Assembly: GCF_030816915.1 (NCBI RefSeq)
Contig: NZ_JAUSYN010000002.1
Coordinates: forward strand, 682,001-746,000
Source: Streptomyces sp. B3I8
GTDB lineage: Bacteria; Actinomycetota; Actinomycetes; Streptomycetales; Streptomycetaceae
Direction of reading: 5' to 3'
DNA length: 64,000 nt
The notes beneath the pieces are model-generated. The model saw only the letters and a program-made list of their open reading frames with translations, was not told the origin of the DNA and did no database searches. Below are positions 50,295-61,158 of this stretch, piece by piece (the first letter of the stretch is position 1; the number at the start of each line of letters is the position of its first letter). A program made the position numbers and the translations under genes.

Positions 50295-52425
50295 CGGGCG
50301 CCCCCGCGGTCCGGGCCCCCAGCACCCGGTCGGGGCGGATGGGCAGGTGGCGGTGGCGTACGCCGGTCGCGTGCCAGACCGCGTTGGCGATGGCCGCGGC
50401 GGCGCCCACGATGCCGACCTCGCCGACGCCCTTGATGCCGACCGGGTCGTCGGGGTCGTCGTCCTCGATCCAGTCCGCCTCGACGTGCGGCACGTCGGCG
50501 TGGCTGGCGACGTGATAGCCCGCGAGGTCGGCCGCGTAGAGGCCGCCGGTGGCCCGGTCCCGTACCGCCTCCTCGTGCAGGGCCATGGAGATGCCCCAGA
50601 TCATGCCGCCGACGAGCTGGTTGCGGGCGGTGAGCGGGTTGACGATCCGGCCGGCCGCGAAGATGCCGAGCATCCGGCGCACCCGGACCTCGCCGGTGGC
50701 GGGGTCGACGGCGACCTCGACGAACTGCGCGCCGTAGGAGTGGCGTTCCGTCCGCGCGAGCCTGCTGATCGCCTCGGTGGTGTCCGCGCGCACGGTGATG
50801 CCCTCGGGCGGGATGCCGCTGCCGAGCGCGAGTCGCTCGCGCAGTTCCTCGGCGGCGGCGTTGACCGCCCAGGCCCAGGAGCGGGTGCCCATCGAGCCGC
50901 CGGCGAACATCGCGGGACCGAAGTCGCTGTCACCGATGTGCACCCGGACGCGGTCCACCGGGACATGGAGGGCGTCGGCGGCGACCAGGGTGAGCGCGGT
51001 GCGGGCGCCGGTGCCGATGTCGGCCGCGGAGATCCGCACGGTGAAGGTGCCGTCCGGCTCCGCCGTCGCCAGCGCCGTGGAGGGGCCGGCCCCCGCCTGG
51101 AAGGAGGCGCCCGCCACGCCGGTGCCGAGCAGCCAGCGGCCGTCGCGGCGCACGCCGGGGCGCGGGTCGCGGTCGGCCCAGCCGAAGCGACGGGCGCCCT
51201 CGTGGAAGCAGCCGAGCAGGTTGCGGGTGCCGAACGGCAGGCCGGACAGGGGTGCCCGGTCGGGTTCGTTGCGCACCCGCAGTTCGATCGGGTCCAGACC
51301 GCACCGCACGGCGAGTTCGTCGAGCGCCGACTCCAGCGCGAAGGAGCCGGGCGCCTCCCCCGGGGCGCGCATGAACGTCGGGGTCGGCACGTCCAGGGGG
51401 ACGACGAGGTTGGCCGTGTGGTGGGCGGCGGCGTCGTACATCACCCGGGGCACGCCGGCGCTCGGCTCGACGAACGTGTGCACGGTGGACGTCTGGTTGA
51501 CGGAGCGGTGCTCCAGCGCGCGCAGCCGGCCGTCGGCGTCGGCGCCCAGCCGCACGCGCTGCGCGGTGGGGCTGCGGTAGCCGGTGAGCGAGAACATCTG
51601 ACGGCGGGTCAGGACGACGCGCACCGGCCGCTGCAGGACGGTGGCGGCCATCACCGCGGCGACCTGGTGGACGCGCACGCCTTTGCTGCCGAAGCCGCCG
51701 CCGATGTGCTCGGAGCGCACCCGGACCGCGCTCGGTTCCAGGGAGAACATCTTGGCGAGGTCGTTCTTCACCCAGGTGGTGCTCTGGTTGGAGTCGACGA
51801 TCTCGAGCCGGCCACCGTCCCAGTGGGCGGCCGCGGCGTGCGGCTCCATCATGCTGTGGTGCTCTTCGGGCGTGGTGTACTCGGTGTCCACCACATGCGT
51901 GGAGGCGGCGAGTTCGGCCTCCAGATCGCCCTTCTCGATCAGACCCGGTGCGAAGCCGTCCACCGGGCGCGCCTCGGGGCGGTCACCGGAGAAGTCGACG
52001 TCGTGCGGCTGCTGTTCGTAGTGGACGACGAGCGACTCGGCGGCCTCGCGTGCCTGTTCGGAGGTCTCGGCGACGACGAGGGCAACCGGCCAGCCGAGGT
52101 AGGCCACGCGGTCGGTCTGGAAGAGGGTCGTGGTGGGGTCCGGGGGGCCGATCATGCCCTGGTACTCGGTCTCCACGCGCGGGGCGTTGCCGTGGTGCAG
52201 CACGGCGCGCACGCCTGGCATGGCGAGGACGGGCTCGGTCTCGACGGACGTGATCCGGCCGCGGGCGACGGTGGAGAGCACCAGCCAGCCGTACGCGAGG
52301 TCGGCGAACGGGATCTCCCCGGCGTAGCGGGCGGCGCCGGTGACCTTCTCACGGCCCTCGACCCGGGTGTGCGAGGTGCCGACGACACCGAGGGGTGTCG
52401 AACGGCCGGTGGTGGCGGTGGTCAT
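50287..52425 (-). CDS. molybdenum hydroxylase large subunit (PaoC/XdhA-like)
   Basis: 712 aa. It starts with VEGREKVTGAARYAGEI, and has the Moco-binding repeats (GGGFGSKG, AADIGTGARTAL). The catalytic base Glu is in GVGEVGIVGAA near the end. It belongs to the aldehyde oxidoreductase/xanthine dehydrogenase family; the accompanying subunits favour the PaoABC aldehyde-oxidising type. No signal peptide is seen, unlike E. coli PaoA-linked export, so the enzyme appears cytoplasmic. Confidence 0.93.
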   Translation of the reverse strand: MTTATTGRSTPLGVVGTSHTRVEGREKVTGAARYAGEIPFADLAYGWLVLSTVARGRITSVETEPVLAMPGVRAVLHHGNAPRVETEYQGMIGPPDPTTTLFQTDRVAYLGWPVALVVAETSEQAREAAESLVVHYEQQPHDVDFSGDRPEARPVDGFAPGLIEKGDLEAELAASTHVVDTEYTTPEEHHSMMEPHAAAAHWDGGRLEIVDSNQSTTWVKNDLAKMFSLEPSAVRVRSEHIGGGFGSKGVRVHQVAAVMAATVLQRPVRVVLTRRQMFSLTGYRSPTAQRVRLGADADGRLRALEHRSVNQTSTVHTFVEPSAGVPRVMYDAAAHHTANLVVPLDVPTPTFMRAPGEAPGSFALESALDELAVRCGLDPIELRVRNEPDRAPLSGLPFGTRNLLGCFHEGARRFGWADRDPRPGVRRDGRWLLGTGVAGASFQAGAGPSTALATAEPDGTFTVRISAADIGTGARTALTLVAADALHVPVDRVRVHIGDSDFGPAMFAGGSMGTRSWAWAVNAAAEELRERLALGSGIPPEGITVRADTTEAISRLARTERHSYGAQFVEVAVDPATGEVRVRRMLGIFAAGRIVNPLTARNQLVGGMIWGISMALHEEAVRDRATGGLYAADLAGYHVASHADVPHVEADWIEDDDPDDPVGIKGVGEVGIVGAAAAIANAVWHATGVRHRHLPIRPDRVLGARTAGAPDA

Positions 52426-53414
52426 CGGGTGGCCTCCTCGGCGAGTTCGGTGAGCACGGCCACCACGAGGTTGCGCATGAGCGTCACCTTGTACGAGTTG
52501 TCGCGCAGCGGCCGGGCGGCGGCCAGTTCGGCGTCCGCGGCGGCGGCGAAGTTCTCGGCGTCGGCCGGTGCCCCGGTCAGCGCCCGTTCGGCGGCGCGGG
52601 CCCGCCAGGGGCGGGAGGCGACCGCGCCGAAGGCCAGCCGCACCTCGCGGACGACGCCGTCGGAGACGTCGAGCGCGGCGGCGACGGAGCCGATGGCGAA
52701 GGCGTACGAGGCGCGTTCGCGCACCTTGCGGTAGCGGGAGCGGGCGGCGACCGGTGCGGGCGGCACGATGACGCCGGTGATCAGGGCGCCCGGCGGCAGG
52801 GCGGTCTCCCGGTGCGGGGTGTCGCCGACGGGGAGGTAGAAGTCGGCGAGCGGCAGCTCGCCGGGCCCGTCGGCGGTCTCGTAGGTGACGACGGCGTCGA
52901 GCGCGGTCAGCGCCACACCCATGTCCGAGGGGTGCGTGGCAACGCAGTGGTCGGAGGCGCCGAGGATGGCGTGGTTGTGGTGCTCGCCCTCGATGGCGGG
53001 GCAGCCGCTGCCGGGTTCCCGCTTGTTGCAGGCCTTGGTCACGTCCGTGAAGTAGCCGCAGCGGGTGCGCTGGAGCAGGTTGCCGCCGACGGTGGCCATG
53101 TTGCGCAGCTGCCCGGAGGCGCCGGCCAGGACGGCCTGCGTGAGCACCGGGTAGCGGCGGCGGACCTCGGGGTGGACGGCCAGGTCGCTGTTGGTGACGG
53201 TGGCGCCGATGCGCAGTCCGCCGTCCGGTGTCGACTCGACGCGGTCCAGGGGCAGTCGGCGCACGTCCACGAGGAGTCCTGGGCGTTCGACGCCGGACTT
53301 CATCAGGTCGACGAGGTTGGTGCCGCCGCCGAGGAAACGGGCGTCCGGGTCGGTGCCGAGCAGGGCGACGGCGCCGGAGATGTCGTCGGCGCGCTGGTAT
53401 CCGAACTCCTTCAT
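52422..53414 (-). CDS. molybdenum hydroxylase FAD subunit with extra Fe-S cysteines (PaoB-like)
   Basis: 330 aa. FAD motifs are FLGGGTNLVDLM and NMATVGGNLLQRTRC. A Cys-rich insert CGYFTDVTKACNKREPGSGC matches the additional [4Fe-4S] site seen in PaoB-type and 4-hydroxybenzoyl-CoA reductase-type subunits, and is absent in ordinary xanthine dehydrogenase FAD subunits. It overlaps both neighbours by ATGA. Confidence 0.92.
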   Translation of the reverse strand: MKEFGYQRADDISGAVALLGTDPDARFLGGGTNLVDLMKSGVERPGLLVDVRRLPLDRVESTPDGGLRIGATVTNSDLAVHPEVRRRYPVLTQAVLAGASGQLRNMATVGGNLLQRTRCGYFTDVTKACNKREPGSGCPAIEGEHHNHAILGASDHCVATHPSDMGVALTALDAVVTYETADGPGELPLADFYLPVGDTPHRETALPPGALITGVIVPPAPVAARSRYRKVRERASYAFAIGSVAAALDVSDGVVREVRLAFGAVASRPWRARAAERALTGAPADAENFAAAADAELAAARPLRDNSYKVTLMRNLVVAVLTELAEEATR

Positions 53415-54013
53415 GCCACCGCCTCCGTGTCCGCCGTGCGGCCGGCGTGCTCGGAGCCGGCCGGGTCGGTGCGCCGCTGTTCCGCGGTGGTACCGGCCGC
53501 GCGGGAGACCGCCTGGACGATCGACACGTAGGCGGCGCAGCGGCACAGGTTCCCGCTCATCCGCTCGCGGATCTCCTCGGGGCTGAGCGGTGGCGGCCCG
53601 GCCTCGGGACGTACGTCGTCGGTCACGGCGCTGGGCCAGCCGGCCGCGTGCTCCTCGATCACCGCGACCGCCGAGCAGATCTGTCCGGGGGTGCAGTAGC
53701 CGCACTGGAAACCGTCGAGGTCGAGGAAGGCCTGCTGCACCGGGTGCAACTCCTCGCCGCGCGCGAGGCCTTCGACGGTGGTGATCTCACGCCCCTCGGC
53801 CGCGACGGCGAGATTGAGACAGGACACCTCGCGGCGGCCGTCGATCAGGACGGTGCAGGCGCCGCACTGTCCGTGGTCGCAGCCCTTCTTGCTGCCGGTC
53901 AGGTCGAGCCGCTCACGCAGGGCGTCGAGCAGGGTGGTGCGGTTGTCGACGGTCAGCGGATGTTTCTCGCCATTGATGTTCAGGGTGATGGCGCTGGACG
54001 TCGTGGGTGCCAT
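53411..54013 (-). CDS. molybdenum hydroxylase [2Fe-2S] subunit
   Basis: 200 aa. Plant-type cluster: GCDHGQCGACTVLIDGR...C; second cluster: FQCGYCTPGQ and GNLCRCAAY. ATG 54011-54013 is the start; there is no signal peptide. The last 35 residues are a charged tail. First of the operon 2Fe-2S - FAD - Mo - XdhC. TetR is divergent, 283 bp away. Confidence 0.94.
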   Translation of the reverse strand: MAPTTSSAITLNINGEKHPLTVDNRTTLLDALRERLDLTGSKKGCDHGQCGACTVLIDGRREVSCLNLAVAAEGREITTVEGLARGEELHPVQQAFLDLDGFQCGYCTPGQICSAVAVIEEHAAGWPSAVTDDVRPEAGPPPLSPEEIRERMSGNLCRCAAYVSIVQAVSRAAGTTAEQRRTDPAGSEHAGRTADTEAVA

Positions 54014-54208
54014 GGTCAGCTTCTTTCGTGTACGCGAAACACGTCGGCAAGGGACACGAGGGATGCGCGGGGGATACGGAAAGCACGCGGAGGGGGAACA
54101 CTTGTCGAAGGACGGCATCGGGTCGGGACGCGTCGGGGCGAGCGAGGAGCACCGGGCACGAGGCCTCATATGGCGCGAAATCACTGCCCACCGGTAGCAT
54201 GGGGTCAA

Positions 54209-54252
54209 CCGGACAGCTGTCCGGTACTTGGAAGCTACCGGACAGCTGTCCG
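54209..54252. promoter_or_regulatory. two TetR operators between tetR and the Mo-hydroxylase operon
   Basis: CCGGACAGCTGTCCGG (54209-54224) is a perfect 16-bp palindrome. A second GGACAGCTGTCC lies at 54240-54251, 29 bp on. TTGACC on the minus strand at 54208-54203, touching the first site, could be the -35 of the operon, so binding would block it. Confidence 0.8.
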
Positions 54253-54295
54253 CTTAGCAAGGGCTGGCCCCACGACGTGCCCGAGGGGAGGACGA

Positions 54296-54877
54296 ATGGG
54301 ACAGCGGAAGGCCGCTCCCCTGCGCTCGGACGCGCAGCGCAACCGTGAGCGCATCCTGGAGGTGGCGGTGGTCGAGCTGACCCGTTGCGCGGACGCGCCG
54401 CTCAGCCTGATCGCCCGCCAGGCGGGCGTCGGACAGGGCACGTTCTACCGCAACTTCCCCAACCGCGAGTCCCTCGTCCTGGAGATCTACCGCCATGAGA
54501 TGCAGCAGGTCGCGGACCACGCGCACCACCTGCTGGAAAAGCGGGAACCGGACCGGGCGCTGCGTGAGTGGATGGACCGGCTGGCCGGGTTCGCGATGAC
54601 CAAGGCCGGTCTGGCCGAGGCGATCCGGCTGGCCACCAGCGGGCCGGGCAGCCCCTCACGGCCGTCGCCCACTCCGCTGACGGACGCGGCCGAGCGTCTG
54701 ATCGGCGCCTGCCAGGAAGCGGGTGTCATCCGCTGCGACGTCACCGTCGACGACTTCATGCTCGCCATCTCCGGACTGTGGATGTCGGCGCCCGAGGACG
54801 GCTGGCAGGAACGGGCCACCCGCCTGATGGACCTGGTGATGGACGGACTGCGGGTGGGAGCACCGGGACCCCGGTGA
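54296..54877 (+). CDS. TetR-family regulator of the Mo-hydroxylase operon
   Basis: 193 aa from ATG 54296 behind GGGGAGGACGA. HTH: NRERILEVAVVELTRCADAP, LIARQAGVGQGTFYRNFPNR. The ligand domain is complete (C-terminal TetR_C-like ISGLWMSAPEDGW). Divergent from the PaoABCD-like operon; the two perfect dyads in between should be its operators, with the aldehyde or its product as ligand. Confidence 0.92.
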   Translation: MGQRKAAPLRSDAQRNRERILEVAVVELTRCADAPLSLIARQAGVGQGTFYRNFPNRESLVLEIYRHEMQQVADHAHHLLEKREPDRALREWMDRLAGFAMTKAGLAEAIRLATSGPGSPSRPSPTPLTDAAERLIGACQEAGVIRCDVTVDDFMLAISGLWMSAPEDGWQERATRLMDLVMDGLRVGAPGPR

Positions 54878-55228
54878 CCGCGGCGCGGCGGCGACAGGGG
54901 GGAGGCGGCCGCGGGGCGGCGGAGCCCCGGTGCGGCGGGGCGGCAGGGGCCCGGTGCCGCAGGGGCGGCTCCCCGGGCCTGCGGAGCCCCCCCGGGGGGG
55001 ACGGGTCCGGCACGGCGCCGCGCCCGGCACCGCACCGCGCCGGCACGAAGCCGGCGACCGGGCCGGGGGCGGGCCAGGAAACGGCCCGACGACCGGCCCG
55101 GACCGGCCGAGAACCCGGCCCGTGACCGGGCCAAGGACCGGCCCGGCCGAGAATGTCCGAGAACCGGCCGAGGACCGGCCGGGAACCGACCCCCGTACCC
55201 GCCGTTCACCGGACAGACCGCGAGTCCA
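54878..55228. repeat. very GC-rich repetitive spacer
   Basis: About 350 bp. 55051-55190 consists of imperfect units around GACCGGCC and CCGAGAAC on a near-100% G/C background, with CCCCCCCGGGGGGG at about 54989. It can form many hairpins. It separates tetR from furS and may act as terminator or insulator; no gene is recognised. Confidence 0.55.
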
Positions 55229-55281
55229 CCAAACTTTGGCGCCTCGTTTCCTTGAATGGATCGTGTTTACGGCTGTAGGTT
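55229..55281 (+). promoter_or_regulatory. furS: furS-katG promoter, leaderless type
   Basis: TTGAAT (55252-55257) and TAGGTT (55276-55281) are 18 bp apart, putting the start at about 55288-55289, on the ATG. CCAAACTTTGG (55229-55239), a perfect odd palindrome, lies just upstream and is a candidate FurS site. No ribosome site is visible before the ATG. Confidence 0.6.
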
Positions 55282-55288
55282 CGCCGCC

Positions 55289-55732
55289 ATGACCGCATCC
55301 CGGCCAGAGACGACCGCGGAGGAACTGCGCGGCGCGGGCCTTCGCGTGACGGCCGCCCGGGTCGCGCTGCTGGACGCCGTGCGCGAGGGCGACCACCTCG
55401 GCGTCGAGGCCCTGGCCTCCGGCGTGCGCGCACGCGTGGGCCACGTCTCGCTCCAGGCGGTCTACGAGGCTCTGCACGCGCTCACCGAGGCCGGACTCGT
55501 CCGCCGGCTCGAACCGCCCGGCAGCCCCTCGCTGTACGAGGGACGGGTCGGTGACAACCACCACCACCTCGTGTGCCGGTCCTGCGGCGTCGTGGCCGAC
55601 GTCGACTGCGCCGTCGGCCACGCTCCCTGCCTGACCGCCTCGGACGACCACGGCTTCGCGGTCGACGAGGCCGAGGTCATCTACTGGGGCCTGTGCCCCC
55701 GCTGTTCCACCGCTCGCAGTTCAGCACAGTGA
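55289..55732 (+). CDS. furS: Fur-family redox regulator of katG (FurS-like)
   Basis: 147 aa. N-terminal winged HTH (RGAGLRVTAARVALLDAV, VSLQAVYEALHALTEAG) and C-terminal metal domain with NHHHLVCRSCG and CPRC (two CxxC zinc pairs). As in Streptomyces FurS and mycobacterial FurA, it sits directly upstream of the catalase-peroxidase gene (24-bp gap) and should repress both; peroxide oxidises its thiols and releases it. Complete length for the family. Confidence 0.93.
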   Translation: MTASRPETTAEELRGAGLRVTAARVALLDAVREGDHLGVEALASGVRARVGHVSLQAVYEALHALTEAGLVRRLEPPGSPSLYEGRVGDNHHHLVCRSCGVVADVDCAVGHAPCLTASDDHGFAVDEAEVIYWGLCPRCSTARSSAQ

Positions 55733-57991
<2,259 letters not shown>

Positions 57992-57998
57992 TCCCCGG

Positions 57999-58039
57999 CG
58001 TGCGGGCCGGCCGGTGCATGTCGCCGGCCGGCCCGCACG
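57999..58039. terminator. katG terminator
   Basis: A 16-bp perfect stem (CGTGCGGGCCGGCCGG, 57999-58014 with 58024-58039), 9-nt loop, then GCTTTGTG. It starts eight bases after the katG stop. Confidence 0.88.
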
Positions 58040-58075
58040 GCTTTGTGCCCACACGCCGCCGTACCGGGCGGGTGG

Positions 58076-58517
58076 TCAGCCGACGCGTTCCCAGCCCCGG
58101 CGCGGCGGCCGGTTGCCGAGCCGGTCGTCGCGGCTGCGGTGGACGAGGTACGGCCGGGTGAGGTAGCCGAGGGGGCGGTGGGCATGTGGCCTCGCCCCGC
58201 GCCTGTACCGGCGGCGCACGGTCGGCCCGGTGTTCTCCGCCACCACCCGCGACGACAAGGCGATGTACGTCTCGCTCACCCTGACCATCGTGCTCGGTCT
58301 GTCCGCGACGGCCGTCGCCGACATCGTGGGCAGCGGTGACGAATGCCGTCGCCGCCCGCGAACTCCAGGCCGACGGGGAGGTGGCCGGGCAGCGGACGCA
58401 CACCCGTGCCGCCCGGCGCGGGGCACGGCGGGCGGCACGGGGAGAGTCGGAGCCGGCGGGACCGGCGGGGCCGGTCAGAGCGTCGGCTCCGGCACCTCTC
58501 CGCCCGCCCGGGCGGAG
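58076..58517. other. decayed region with two unidentified coding traces
   Basis: On the minus strand a frame ends GYLTRPYLVHRSRDDRLGN...RGWERVG at 58076, which looks like a genuine protein end but has no start. On the plus strand 58228-58345 reads DDKAMYVSLTLTIVLGLSAT, a possible single membrane helix. Neither family is recognised. Confidence 0.35.
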
Positions 58518-58903
58518 AGGTGCCTCGACGGCCTCCCACTGTTCGGTACTCAGGAAGGCCGGCGCGGCGGGGAAGACGCCGTCCCGCTCCTTGAGGATGT
58601 GCGCGCGCAGCACGGCCGGCGCGGCGAGGAGCGGTCCCGGCCGGCCGGGTCCGCCGGGATCCCGGACGCGGCCTCGGCCTCGGCCGGCACCGCCACCAGC
58701 AGCGACTGCTGGAAGGAGGACAGCTCCAGGCTCTCCTTGAAGGGCGGGCCGAGCGGGCTGAGCAGCGCCGGGGCACAGGAGTTCACGGCGAGACCCACGG
58801 TGGCCGGCGCCGGCATCGGCCAGGCCCGTCCGGGCACAGGCGCGGGCCCGGGTACGGCACCCGGCGCCGGGCTGTCGTTCTTCGTCCTCGACGGCTGATG
58901 CAT
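58518..58903 (-). pseudogene. NarK-type nitrate transporter start joined to a hemerythrin-domain end
   Basis: From ATG 58903 (behind AAGGGACG) the frame carries AWPMPAPATVGLAVNSCAPA, LLSPLGPPFKESLELSSFQQ and SLLVAVPA, matching the first helices of MFS nitrate/nitrite transporters. After about residue 74 it is lost. In another minus-strand frame 58613-58518 reads VLRAHILKERDGVFPAAPAF and STEQWEAVEA, the end of a hemerythrin HHE domain. A large deletion has joined the two genes' ends. Confidence 0.55.
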
Positions 58904-59153
58904 GCCGTCCGTCCCTTCGCTCACGCGGTGATGCGGCACCGGAGGGCGCCCGGGCCGCAGGGCCTCCGTGCACCAGCGTGGTGACCCGGTTCCACTGTCG
59001 GCGGCGGGGCGCCCGCCGGGAGAGGGCCGAAGGGCCCCTCCCGGCGGGCGGACCGCCCCCATCGGCGGGTCCGGCCGGCCCGGCGGGGAGCCACCCGGGC
59101 GGGCGAGTGGGGCCGACCGGCCCCGACGAACGGGGCGGGCGGCGGCGAGCCTG

Positions 59154-59627
59154 TCACGCGGGGGCGTCGCCGCGTTCCTCCAGACGTGCGATCGTCTGCT
59201 CGCTCCAGGACCGGATGGCGTCGGCCTGCCGCGGGGTGAGCGGGTCGAAGAAGTGGCGGCGGAGGGTGCCGGCGTGTCCGGTGAGGGCGTCGCGCACGGC
59301 GCGGCGGCCCTCGCCGGTCAGTGCGATGCCGGTGCGACGGCCGCGGGCGCCCTCCTCGGCCCGGGTCACGAAGCCGCGCTTCTCCATGCGGGTGAGCTGG
59401 TGGGAGACGCGGCTCTTCTCCCACCGCAGCGACTCGGCGATCCCGCCGACGCGCAAGGAGTGCCCGTCCGCCCTCCACAGGGTCATCAGCACGCTGAACT
59501 CGGCCTTGGAGATGCCGAAGTCGCGTTGCAGGGCCGCGTCGACCTCCTGGGCGAGCAGCCGTTGCGCGTGGGTCCAGGCACCCCAGAGTTCCCACTCCTC
59601 GGGGTCCAGGTCGCGGATCTGCGTCAT
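59154..59627 (-). CDS. MarR-family transcriptional regulator
   Basis: 157 aa from ATG 59625-59627. HTH: GISKAEFSVLMTLWRADGHS, GIAESLRWEKSRVSHQLTRMEKRG, and the wing EGARGRRTGIALTGEG. Divergent from the amidohydrolase gene with two palindromes in between. It likely represses both directions and responds to an aromatic or reactive compound. Confidence 0.92.
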   Translation of the reverse strand: MTQIRDLDPEEWELWGAWTHAQRLLAQEVDAALQRDFGISKAEFSVLMTLWRADGHSLRVGGIAESLRWEKSRVSHQLTRMEKRGFVTRAEEGARGRRTGIALTGEGRRAVRDALTGHAGTLRRHFFDPLTPRQADAIRSWSEQTIARLEERGDAPA

Positions 59628-59654
59628 GGCGGAGATGCTACCCGCCGGGCTCCA

Positions 59655-59709
59655 GAGTTGACGCGTCAACTCGATCTGTCTAGGGTCGACAGAGTTGACA
59701 CATCAACTC
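59655..59709 (+). promoter_or_regulatory. strong promoter with two MarR operators
   Basis: GAGTTGACGCGTCAACTC (59655-59672) is a perfect 18-bp palindrome. GAGTTGACACATCAACTC (59692-59709) is the same apart from two central pairs. TTGACG (59658-59663) and TAGGGT (59681-59686) are 17 bp apart, a near-ideal promoter: operator 1 covers the -35, operator 2 the start site. Confidence 0.88.
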
Positions 59710-59728
59710 CAACGGAAGGGCCACTTCG

Positions 59729-61060
59729 ATGCGGGTCACGAAGACAGGAAAAGCCGCGAGGACGCTCGTGCGGGGCGGCACGGTGCTCACCATGGACCCC
59801 GTCATCGGCACTCTCCCCCGGGGCGACCTGCTCGTCGAGGACGGCCGCGTCGCGGCGGTCGCCGAGCACGTGGACGCGCCCGGCGCGGAGATCGTGGACG
59901 CCCGCGGCATGATCGTGACGCCCGGTTTCGTCGACACCCACCGTCACACCTGGCAGACCGCCTTCCGCGGCATCGGCACGAACTGGACGTTCGGCGCGTA
60001 CGGCGCCGCCGTGCACGGCGTGCTCCGGCCGCACTACCGCCCGGAGGACGTGTACGTGGGCGATCTGCTGGGCCGGCTCGAGGCGCTGAGCTCGGGCGTC
60101 ACGACCCTGCTCGACTGGTTCCACTGCTCCGACCGCCCGGAGAACGCCGACGCCGCGATCCAGGCCCTGCGCGACGCCCCCGGCCACTCCGTGTTCTGCT
60201 ACGGCGCGGGAGTCGCCGGCGAGCCGGTCGCCGCCGAGGTCGGGCGGGTGCGGGCGCAGCTTCCGGACGAGGGGATGGCGTTGGGACTGCGCGGCCCGCA
60301 GCGGACCCCGATGGACACCATCGCCGCCGATGTCGCCCTGGCGCGGGAGCTCGGGCTGCGGGTCAGCGTCCATGTGCACGCGGCCGCGAGCCCGCCCGGC
60401 GGCGACCGCCCCGTCGCGCGGATGCGGGCGCGGGGACTGCTCGACGACCGCACGACCTTCGTGCACGGCAACGGCCTTTCCGACGACGAGGTGGCGATGC
60501 TGGCCGACGCGGGCTGCTCGGTGTCCATCAGCCCGGACGTCGAGCTGCGGATGGGCCTCGGCCTGCCCGAGACCGGCCGCATGCTGGCCGCCGGGATCCG
60601 GCCGTCCCTGTCCGTCGACAACTGTCTGACGGCCGGCGGTGACATGTTCGCCACCATGCGCACGGCGCTGTCCGTCCAGCGCGGCGCGGACGGCGGCCTC
60701 ACGGCCCGGGACGTCCTGGAGTTCGCCACGGTGGACGGCGCCCGCACCCTGGGGCGCGGCTCGCGGACGGGCAGTCTCGGCATCGGCAAGGACGCGGACT
60801 TCCTCCTCCTCGACGCCGAGGACCTGACGGTGTTCCCGGTCACGGACCCCGTCGGCACGCTCGTCTGTGCCGGGCACCCCGGGCTGGTGGACAGCGTCTT
60901 CGTCGCCGGGCGGCCGGTCAAGCGCGACGGCCGGCTGCTCGGCGTCGACCTTCCGACGCTGCGCACCCGGCTGCTGGAGTCCCGCGCCCGGATCGCCGAG
61001 GCCGCGGGCGTGCCGCTCGACGGATCGTGGACGGGGGCCGCGAGCACGCCGGGGCGTTGA
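59729..61060 (+). CDS. amidohydrolase (TRZ/ATZ/cytosine-deaminase type)
   Basis: 443 aa. Metal-binding DTHRHTWQ near residue 70, VHVHAAAS, TFVHGNGLSDDE, and the Asp in SLSVDNCLTAGGD complete the mononuclear site of chlorohydrolase/deaminase-type amidohydrolases. The conserved C-terminal DADFLLLD strand is present. It could deaminate a nucleobase-like ring or hydrolyse an amide of a xenobiotic. First gene under the MarR promoter, 98 bp before the epoxide hydrolase gene. Confidence 0.9.
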   Translation: MRVTKTGKAARTLVRGGTVLTMDPVIGTLPRGDLLVEDGRVAAVAEHVDAPGAEIVDARGMIVTPGFVDTHRHTWQTAFRGIGTNWTFGAYGAAVHGVLRPHYRPEDVYVGDLLGRLEALSSGVTTLLDWFHCSDRPENADAAIQALRDAPGHSVFCYGAGVAGEPVAAEVGRVRAQLPDEGMALGLRGPQRTPMDTIAADVALARELGLRVSVHVHAAASPPGGDRPVARMRARGLLDDRTTFVHGNGLSDDEVAMLADAGCSVSISPDVELRMGLGLPETGRMLAAGIRPSLSVDNCLTAGGDMFATMRTALSVQRGADGGLTARDVLEFATVDGARTLGRGSRTGSLGIGKDADFLLLDAEDLTVFPVTDPVGTLVCAGHPGLVDSVFVAGRPVKRDGRLLGVDLPTLRTRLLESRARIAEAAGVPLDGSWTGAASTPGR

Positions 61061-61158
61061 CAGCACGCGCGGGCGGACCGGACGGTTGACCTCGTCGGCG
61101 TCGGTACCCACCGGCCCCATCCGTCCCGGCCGTCCCCCCGCACAGAGGAAGCACATCG

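Noticed and set aside
48396..50435. 679-codon plus-strand frame over the beta-lactamase and xdhC
   Set aside because: Antisense to two genes with complete active-site motifs; no known domain.
58968..59912. Plus-strand frames over the marR gene and the start of the amidohydrolase
   Set aside because: Antisense to an intact MarR HTH; no domains.
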